Below, in pieces: positions 20,023 through 25,317 of a stretch of DNA of 25,317 nucleotides. The stretch comes from JAHISC01 sp964645815 (lineage in GTDB: Bacteria > Patescibacteriota > Patescibacteriia > UBA9934). Below the pieces are notes generated by a model, which was given only the letters and a program-made list of their open reading frames with translations, had not been told where the DNA came from and searched no databases. The position numbers and the translations under genes were made by a program. How positions within the stretch are numbered: position 1 is the stretch's first letter; every line of letters starts with the position of its first letter. Location: assembly GCA_964645815.1 (NCBI GenBank), contig CAZYCR010000010.1, positions 1 through 25,317 on the forward strand, in the 5' to 3' direction.

Positions 20023-21601
20023 AGCTGATTTTATACAGACTTTCTTCATCAACAGTCAATAAAAGCTCAAAATTATAGCCGGGGAGTAATTCATCTGCCA
20101 AAAAAGCAATATCCGCTTCAGGTAAGGTGATTCCGAAATAATAAAGTGGCGCATGCTCTAATAAAAGTGGAACAGCTGCATAGGTCTGTTCAGAGCGTAG
20201 TGGCACAACCACTTTTCTATCTGGGAACAAATATTTGTCAGCTCGATCAACAATAATGATCGCGTCAGATTCTGTTGACGACAAAATGTATTCACGCTTT
20301 TCCCGGAACTCAAAGAGGTGTTTTCTGGTTTCCACCAATCCATCTTTACCAAAGAAAACTAGGTTGAGTGACAGCAGTAAAAAGCACAGAACAGTAAATG
20401 AAAGGACCAATTTTTTTATTTTTTCTTTCTTAAAAACATCGACCACTTTTAAGAACCCATATGCAGCAAAAGGAGTCGATAAAATAAAAAGTGGTAACCA
20501 ATATCTTACATATGAATTAGCGAGCGTTATCAAATTTGGATCTGGGTTATCATTAAAAGTCCAACTGCCATAAACAACCGCTAACCAACTTGAAAGCACT
20601 AAGGTTATCATCGCCAACCAACGCCAAGCATCATTTTTATGGCGCCAATCTTTTACGACTAAAACTAAACCAATGAGGCTAGCAAAAGATAACCATGGGA
20701 ACAATGAAAATCCATACCACCAAACATGTCGGAGAATTGCCAATTCATGAAAGCCAAAAGGCAAAAGATAACCAAAAATTCCAGACGGCGCGTTTTGAAT
20801 GTCTATCACTGGCTGACTAAAACTAAAAGCGTAATTTGGATCACTTAGTGTGTAACCGGTCTCTAAAAATCCGCCAAATGTAGCCTTATTCGCCAATAGG
20901 AATAAGCCGCTAAACACCACAGTTGTCGCTAAAAAAAGAGTCACCATCTTCCATGATTTTTGTCGGTAGAGATAATAGCAACCAGTTAGTGCTAAAACAG
21001 TAACCCAAAGTATTTCTGAGCTTCTAAAAGCCAGTGCCAGACTAAGCATTACTCCGGCAAGGAACATTTTCTTTGCATCCCCCATCTTGGCCACCAAAAT
21101 AAACCAAGCAGTGAAAACTAAAAAAGCTACAAATGAAACATTGTGCATCATTACTCTAGCCCCGTAGAGCCAAAAAGCCGGATGAATAACTAAGAAAAAT
21201 GTTGAGAGATCAGCTAGCTGCTCAGACTCAAATATTTTTTTTATAATCTGCCACCAGGCAACTATCATCAGTGCTGCCAAGAAAGGTGTCAGAAAAACAA
21301 TTGACCAGGAACCAAAAAATTTTGCCACTAAACCGTAGATAATTGGAAGACCTAGAAAGCTGGTTGGTAATAATTTATTTTCAAAAGCAAGAACTGATCT
21401 TGGATGGATGACACCAAGAACTTCTGGGTTCCAAGACTCATCGAGAGACAATTGAAAATTCGTAGCAAATTCCTTGCTGAACACATAATTTGCTCGCTCA
21501 TCGGGCGAATTAAAAACATCCGGAACGCCAACGACGAGCCAGAGTAAGGAAAGAAAATAGAGTAAAACAATGGATAGTCTAGTCCAAAACTTCCAATTCA
21601 T
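20012..21601 (-). CDS. Polytopic GT-C-like membrane protein, possible glycosyltransferase
   Basis: From ATG 21601 the protein has 529 residues with about 10-12 membrane segments. After the first segment comes a loop with SPDERANYVFSKEF, and D34-E35 there resemble the Asp/Glu pair of lipid-dependent GT-C glycosyltransferases (GT39/ArnT-like). A short soluble C-terminal region follows the last segment (about 425-529). Substrate and activity are inferred only from topology and the acidic pair. The ATG lies one base after the stop of the CDP-alcohol phosphatidyltransferase gene; a longer reading from 21637 would overlap that gene. It is the second gene of the five-gene operon. Confidence 0.7.
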   Translation of the reverse strand: MNWKFWTRLSIVLLYFLSLLWLVVGVPDVFNSPDERANYVFSKEFATNFQLSLDESWNPEVLGVIHPRSVLAFENKLLPTSFLGLPIIYGLVAKFFGSWSIVFLTPFLAALMIVAWWQIIKKIFESEQLADLSTFFLVIHPAFWLYGARVMMHNVSFVAFLVFTAWFILVAKMGDAKKMFLAGVMLSLALAFRSSEILWVTVLALTGCYYLYRQKSWKMVTLFLATTVVFSGLFLLANKATFGGFLETGYTLSDPNYAFSFSQPVIDIQNAPSGIFGYLLPFGFHELAILRHVWWYGFSLFPWLSFASLIGLVLVVKDWRHKNDAWRWLAMITLVLSSWLAVVYGSWTFNDNPDPNLITLANSYVRYWLPLFILSTPFAAYGFLKVVDVFKKEKIKKLVLSFTVLCFLLLSLNLVFFGKDGLVETRKHLFEFREKREYILSSTESDAIIIVDRADKYLFPDRKVVVPLRSEQTYAAVPLLLEHAPLYYFGITLPEADIAFLADELLPGYNFELLLTVDEESLYKISYED

Positions 21602-21602
21602 A

Positions 21603-22178
21603 TCACAAACTATAGGTGAGAAGAGAGACAACGGCAAAAATTGCTGCCAGGACTAATGTACCGTTTGAGAGATCTAAAAACAAGTCAGCACCGCCCCAAA
21701 CTGAAATTAGGACAAAAATAACAGCACAGACCTCCAAACACATCTTCACTTTACCCCAAACATTGGCCGTTACTATTCTACCTCGCTGTCTCTGATACCA
21801 ACCGCCTAAAATAAGTAAAATCTCTATAGCAATAATAATCGCTGCAATAATCGGATTAACGAACTTAACGACAACCAAAACGATCACTGATCCAATGAGT
21901 AGTTTATCTGCCACTGGATCATAAAAAGTACCCCAAGGTGTAATTTCATGTCGAATTCTGGCCAAAGATCCATCAAAAGCATCAGTTACAGCTGTAAAAC
22001 AAAATAACGGAACGCCAATTGCATAATTCTCCATAACTAAAAAGGCCAAAACAAGGGGCGTTAAAATCATTCTCAAAACCGTAATATGGTTTGGCCGAAT
22101 AAATTTAGGTGTGATATAAACCAATGGCCAGAAAAGGTAGTCGTGAGGAAACCATTTGTATGGATCGCGCATATTCAT
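21603..22178 (-). CDS. CDP-alcohol phosphatidyltransferase (PgsA-like)
   Basis: This integral membrane enzyme transfers a phosphatidyl or similar group from a CDP-alcohol to another alcohol; phosphatidylglycerophosphate synthase is the most common role. The family signature D-x2-D-G-x2-A-R-x8-G-x3-D-x3-D is complete, from TDAFDGSLAR to FYDPVADK. About six membrane segments lie in 191 residues. The N-terminus RDPYKWFPHDYLF before IRPNHITVLRM is typical of CPR homologues. ATG 22178 is chosen because the -10 box (TATGAT, 22192-22197) lies just upstream; ATG 22172 is equally possible. Longer readings would cross the promoter. The acceptor alcohol is not readable from the sequence. It leads the envelope operon. 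Confidence 0.9.
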   Translation of the reverse strand: MNMRDPYKWFPHDYLFWPLVYITPKFIRPNHITVLRMILTPLVLAFLVMENYAIGVPLFCFTAVTDAFDGSLARIRHEITPWGTFYDPVADKLLIGSVIVLVVVKFVNPIIAAIIIAIEILLILGGWYQRQRGRIVTANVWGKVKMCLEVCAVIFVLISVWGGADLFLDLSNGTLVLAAIFAVVSLLTYSL

Positions 22179-22187
22179 CGTACTTGA

Positions 22188-22197
22188 TATAATCATA
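22188..22197. promoter_or_regulatory. Overlapping divergent -10 boxes
   Basis: On the plus strand, TATAAT (22188-22193) is preceded by TGA and drives the gene at 22222. On the minus strand, TATGAT (22197-22192) is preceded by TGT and drives the gene at 22178. The two hexamers share two base pairs. No good -35 box is seen for either. The minus leader would be only about 6-12 nt. Confidence 0.65.
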
Positions 22198-22221
22198 ACA
22201 CGATTTAGCGAATTTTTGTCT

Positions 22222-24318
22222 ATGTTTCGTGCTTTTGTGAGAATTAACCTACTTTCTTGGCTGTGGCTTAGCCTATTTTTAGCTATCGTCAATTCCTTCT
22301 TTTTTCACTGGACTTTGCTTGGTTTTGCAGCACTAGTTGTCTTTCTTATTTCAGCTTCTGCTCTAGTGGGTCCCCGAGTTCTGCCTTTAAAAGCTAGAGA
22401 TCTGCAATTAACGGCTGGTTTTTTAACAATTATTTCACTAATAACAGTTATTGTTGCTGGACTCTATTATTTTCTACCAATCAGCCAGGGACTCTTGGCC
22501 TTGGTCTTTGTTTTAATTACACTAATCATCAGTTTCCTGAGTTACAAGTACAATGATTTACTTGAAAAAAATATCGAAGGAACGCTCAAAGGTCAGGATT
22601 TCATGGCTATATCGATGATTATTGTCCTTGGCTACATTTGGTTTAGCCAATTAGTACCACTCGATATTGTCGAATCAATCCGCACTCCTTGGGAAGTCAT
22701 AAATCCAATCATCCTTCTTGTTTTTGTCTTAATTACCTTTTTGATTGTCACTCTGGCATCCAGCCAAGAACCAAAAAGAGATCTCTTACCATTACTAATA
22801 ATTCTATTTTTTACTGCGGTATCGGTGGCAGCAATTATCTACCCACACGGTTTTGGCTTTGATCCGTTTATACATCGTGCGACCGTTAACCATATTATTG
22901 AATACGGCTCAATTTCACCAAAACCCCTCTACTACATTGGCCAGTACGCTCTCGAACTTTCAGCTTGGCACATCTTCTCCTTAAATATTAATGACCTCGA
23001 TCCTTTTTTAGTACCGACCTTGGGTGCAATCATTTTACTTGCTAGTGCTTTCCTAGGTTTTAAAGAAACCTTGAATAAGTTTCCAGGGCTAGCCAGTTTA
23101 GTTGTCTTCTTTCTACCACTCAGCGCTTTTATTATCACAACTCCGCAGACTCTTGCTTACATCTTTACTGCTGCCTTGCTATTTATCAGTTTCCCTCGAC
23201 TAGTTGGTAAAGCTGAAACAGTTTCTCCGGTTTTAATGATTCTATTAGTTCTTTCGGCATTAATTACCCACCCCTTAGCTGGTATCCCGGCGGCCATATA
23301 TTTTGTACTTTTCTTGCTGGCAACGAGAGAAAATTGGCACACTAGCGTACGAAGAGCTTTGATCACACTCCTCGCAGTTGTTAGCTCGATTATTTTGCCA
23401 GTGGTTTTTGTTATTCAAGCAAAGATTTCAAATCTACCGACGACCTTTAGTCTTGCCCGATTATTTGACTGGAAACTTTTGAACTTTTCCTACTTTTTTG
23501 ACAATAAATTTTCCACTTGGTTTGACGCGCTTTATTTGGCCTCAGAAAATATCTTTTGGATACTGATCATCTTATCTGCTGTTGGCGTTTATTTCCTAAT
23601 CAAACAAAAGGCAAAAACCTCAAGTTATTTGCCTTTGATCATGGCACTAATCTTATTAATAAACTTCTGGCTACTCTCAACGACCTTACAATTTGATTTC
23701 CTGATCGAATACGAGCGAGCAAATTACGCCAGCCGTTTAATTTTCCTTATCACGCTTTTCCTTTTACCATCGGCTGGAATTGGCTTGGTTGGCATTTTTG
23801 ATCAGCTCAAAAATCGTCTTTTACTTCAGGCCATCTTTTTGCTGCTACTGAGTTTTATTATCACTGCTAATGTTTATGCTGCCTATCCTCGACACGACAA
23901 TTATAGTCGCAGTGCCAGCTTCAATGTCGGCACAGCAGACTTTGACGCAGTTTATGCCATTGATGAGCTTGGTGAATCAGGAAAATTTGTTGTCCTGGCT
24001 AATCAAGCAGTTTCGGCAGCTGCCCTGGAATCCTTTGGTTTTAAAACTTATTACAACAATGATATTTTTTACTATCCTATTCCAACAGGTGGTGAACTTT
24101 ACAGTATCTATTTGAAAATGGTTGAGGACTATCCTTCGCGCGATCATGCCCTCGAAGCAATGGATCTAGTTGGAGTCAATCAGGCTTTTTTAGTGATTAA
24201 TGATTATTGGTGGCAAGCTGAACAAATCAAAGAAAGAGCTAAAGCAGAGGCAGATGACTGGTTTAGCGTTGATGATGGCAAGGTGACAATCTTTATTTTC
24301 GATCGTAATCAAGAATAA
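22222..24318 (+). CDS. Large polytopic membrane protein, GT-C glycosyltransferase-like
   Basis: From ATG 22222 the protein has 698 residues with about 15 membrane segments in the first 570, then a soluble C-terminal domain of about 120. Near residue 215-230 a loop reads YPHGFGFDPFIHRATVNHI. The G-F-D-x-x-x-H pattern after a membrane segment resembles the catalytic-loop motif of oligosaccharyltransferase and other GT-C enzymes. Activity is inference. The C-terminal part (VGTADFDAVYAIDEL, KFVVLANQAVSAAALESFGFKTYYNND) is alpha/beta-like. A longer reading from 22156 would run through the promoter. It is divergent from the CDP-alcohol transferase operon and overlaps the GT4-pyrophosphatase gene tail to tail by 26 nt. 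Confidence 0.75.
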   Translation: MFRAFVRINLLSWLWLSLFLAIVNSFFFHWTLLGFAALVVFLISASALVGPRVLPLKARDLQLTAGFLTIISLITVIVAGLYYFLPISQGLLALVFVLITLIISFLSYKYNDLLEKNIEGTLKGQDFMAISMIIVLGYIWFSQLVPLDIVESIRTPWEVINPIILLVFVLITFLIVTLASSQEPKRDLLPLLIILFFTAVSVAAIIYPHGFGFDPFIHRATVNHIIEYGSISPKPLYYIGQYALELSAWHIFSLNINDLDPFLVPTLGAIILLASAFLGFKETLNKFPGLASLVVFFLPLSAFIITTPQTLAYIFTAALLFISFPRLVGKAETVSPVLMILLVLSALITHPLAGIPAAIYFVLFLLATRENWHTSVRRALITLLAVVSSIILPVVFVIQAKISNLPTTFSLARLFDWKLLNFSYFFDNKFSTWFDALYLASENIFWILIILSAVGVYFLIKQKAKTSSYLPLIMALILLINFWLLSTTLQFDFLIEYERANYASRLIFLITLFLLPSAGIGLVGIFDQLKNRLLLQAIFLLLLSFIITANVYAAYPRHDNYSRSASFNVGTADFDAVYAIDELGESGKFVVLANQAVSAAALESFGFKTYYNNDIFYYPIPTGGELYSIYLKMVEDYPSRDHALEAMDLVGVNQAFLVINDYWWQAEQIKERAKAEADDWFSVDDGKVTIFIFDRNQE

Positions 24319-25317
24319 TTGTGTAGGGAGTGTATTGCTCCTCAAAATCAACAGCCGCACGAATTTCTTCGTAGGTAAATATTTTGTCCGGTGGGGCAAT
24401 GATCAAGCGATCATTGTCTTCTTCTAGACGTCTTACAAAACCAATACATTTACCAGTAAAGATGTTTAAAGGATGATCAACACCCAAAACAAATGCATCA
24501 ACCGGATAATTATCGCCAGCTAACGTATCCGGTACATAGCCAAAATTTTGAGTAAAACGAAAATTGTAAATTGGGTGAAGCGACCCAAGCGGCCGATTAA
24601 TAATTGCCGTAACCTCTTTGCCTAAATAGTCTTCACCGCGAGTAATTCTTTTTGGAATCTCTTCCTCAATATCAGCTATGGCAAATAATTTTTTCAGTAA
24701 TGCTTCGCCATAAACTGCCAATTCATAAGGCGCGACTTTTCCTTTGATTACCTCTGGGTTAAGATCATTTTTATGTTCGCGCAATTTATTAATTGCCCGC
24801 AATAAATCTTCTTTACTACCTGGTGTAAAAAGAAAACCATTCTTTCCATCTTCCACTAATTCCCCAACTCCACCAATATCTGAAGCTAAAACTGGAACTC
24901 CGGCCTTAAAACTTTCGTAAATAACCGTTGGTGAATTTTCGTAGCAAAGTGAAGGTACAACCAAAGCATCTGAGAGCGCAAAACAATTTACCAACTGATC
25001 AATGGCAATGTAGCCCAAGTAAACTATCTGATCGTTGAGATCAGCATATTTCTTCACTTTTTTTACCAAAGTTCCTTCTCCAGCGATGATTAATTGAATG
25101 ACTGACTCATTTTTAATAGCTTCCAACAAAAAATCAATTCCCTTGTGATGTTCCAACTGACCAACAAACAACAAACGAAGCTTGTTGTCTCTGTGTTCCG
25201 TCTTTGAAACATCAGTAAAGCGTGGTGCCGGATTAGGCATGACAATGACTTCTGACTTTGGAAAGAAACCGCGAGAGATGTACTCATTCTTCAAAAAATT
25301 CGAAGGGAAAATAACAA
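24293..25317 (-). CDS. GT4 glycosyltransferase fused to an inorganic-pyrophosphatase-like domain (5' end cut)
   Basis: The open frame continues to the right window edge, starting VIFPSNFLKNEYISRGF, so the N-terminal half of the glycosyltransferase is outside; a TTG at 25294 is not a credible start. The GT-B C-terminal domain shows LRLLFVGQLEHHKGIDFLLE, the E-x7-E pair in YENSPTVIYESF and AGVPVLASDIGG. It ends around YGEALLKKLFAI. After a short linker, the last 110 residues (24293-24628) match family-1 inorganic pyrophosphatase: YLGKEVTAIINRPLGS, QNFGYVPDTLAGD, YPVDAFVLGVD and RLIIAP. The metal motif D-x-D-P-x-D is D-N-Y-P-V-D here, so the middle Asp is Tyr. Either pyrophosphate hydrolysis next to sugar transfer, or a binding-only role, is possible. 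It is the neighbour of other surface-glycan genes. Confidence 0.85.
   Translation of the reverse strand, partial: VIFPSNFLKNEYISRGFFPKSEVIVMPNPAPRFTDVSKTEHRDNKLRLLFVGQLEHHKGIDFLLEAIKNESVIQLIIAGEGTLVKKVKKYADLNDQIVYLGYIAIDQLVNCFALSDALVVPSLCYENSPTVIYESFKAGVPVLASDIGGVGELVEDGKNGFLFTPGSKEDLLRAINKLREHKNDLNPEVIKGKVAPYELAVYGEALLKKLFAIADIEEEIPKRITRGEDYLGKEVTAIINRPLGSLHPIYNFRFTQNFGYVPDTLAGDNYPVDAFVLGVDHPLNIFTGKCIGFVRRLEEDNDRLIIAPPDKIFTYEEIRAAVDFEEQYTPYTIILDYDRK

Noticed and set aside
24293..25294. TTG at 25294 as the true start of the GT4-pyrophosphatase gene.
   Set aside because: The frame is open upstream to the window edge and the added residues (VIFPSNF) fit the GT4 family, so the gene is truncated by the window.
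1..25317. Alternative genetic code (UGA as Gly) as in some CPR lineages.
   Set aside because: TGA ends several well-defined genes at the expected place, including ftsW, the methyltransferase and the CDP-alcohol transferase.
1..25317. CRISPR array, insertion sequence with transposase, or prophage.
   Set aside because: No regularly spaced direct repeats, transposase, integrase or phage structural genes were seen.

Overview
The window looks like a stretch of chromosome from a Patescibacteria/CPR bacterium, probably Parcubacteria-like. The genes are tightly packed and AT-leaning, with many one-base gaps and short overlaps. They include a reduced peptidoglycan and division cluster, a PEGA-domain membrane protein, CPR-flavoured MurG and CTP synthase sequences, and many membrane proteins of unknown function. 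TGA serves as an ordinary stop codon, so this is not a code-25 lineage (Gracilibacteria/SR1). The lineage call is inference from gene content; there is no rRNA gene in the window.

Layout. 1-3728 (minus): a calcium-type P-ATPase carrying a 10-N assembly gap, followed by murD, which runs off the left edge. 3751-4105 (plus): a promoter, a structured leader (element A), tRNA-Lys(TTT) and a terminator. 4158-5232: a SAM methyltransferase (minus) divergent from a 55-residue acidic CxxC/HxH protein (plus). 5240-8872 (minus): a small membrane protein, mraY, ftsW and murG. 8947-9512 (plus): a promoter, a second copy of the structured leader (element B), rpmA and a terminator. 9516-13356 (minus): ctpA, a Nudix hydrolase, rplI and pyrG. 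13447-14778 (plus): a PEGA/beta-propeller-like membrane protein. 14775-17292 (minus): the dTDP-rhamnose operon rfbB-rfbC-rfbD, with a hairpin element between C and D and a solo stem of the A/B type in its leader. 17433-17787 (plus): a GC-rich cassette of two tiny coupled membrane proteins. 17786-22178 (minus): a five-gene envelope operon (CDP-alcohol phosphatidyltransferase, GT-C-like membrane protein, extracytoplasmic protein, small membrane protein, HIT protein). 22222-24318 (plus): a large GT-C-like membrane protein. 24293-25317 (minus, cut by the right edge): a GT4 glycosyltransferase fused to a family-1 inorganic-pyrophosphatase-like domain.

The genes fall into two themes: wall synthesis and division (murD, mraY, ftsW, murG), and surface glycan or lipid construction (rhamnose, GT4, GT-C proteins, CDP-alcohol transferase). 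Translation and nucleotide genes (tRNA-Lys, rpmA, rplI, pyrG) lie between them.

The most interesting signal is a roughly 110-125 nt structured RNA element. It is present in the leaders of both tRNA-Lys and rpmA. Its loops are conserved, while its closing stem and internal stems change sequence but keep pairing. Other notable points are several promoters whose -10 box lies only 6-13 nt from the start codon (leaderless or nearly leaderless mRNAs), the compositionally foreign two-gene cassette with strong Shine-Dalgarno sites, the GT4-pyrophosphatase fusion, and a MurG that lacks the usual His of its first glycine loop.
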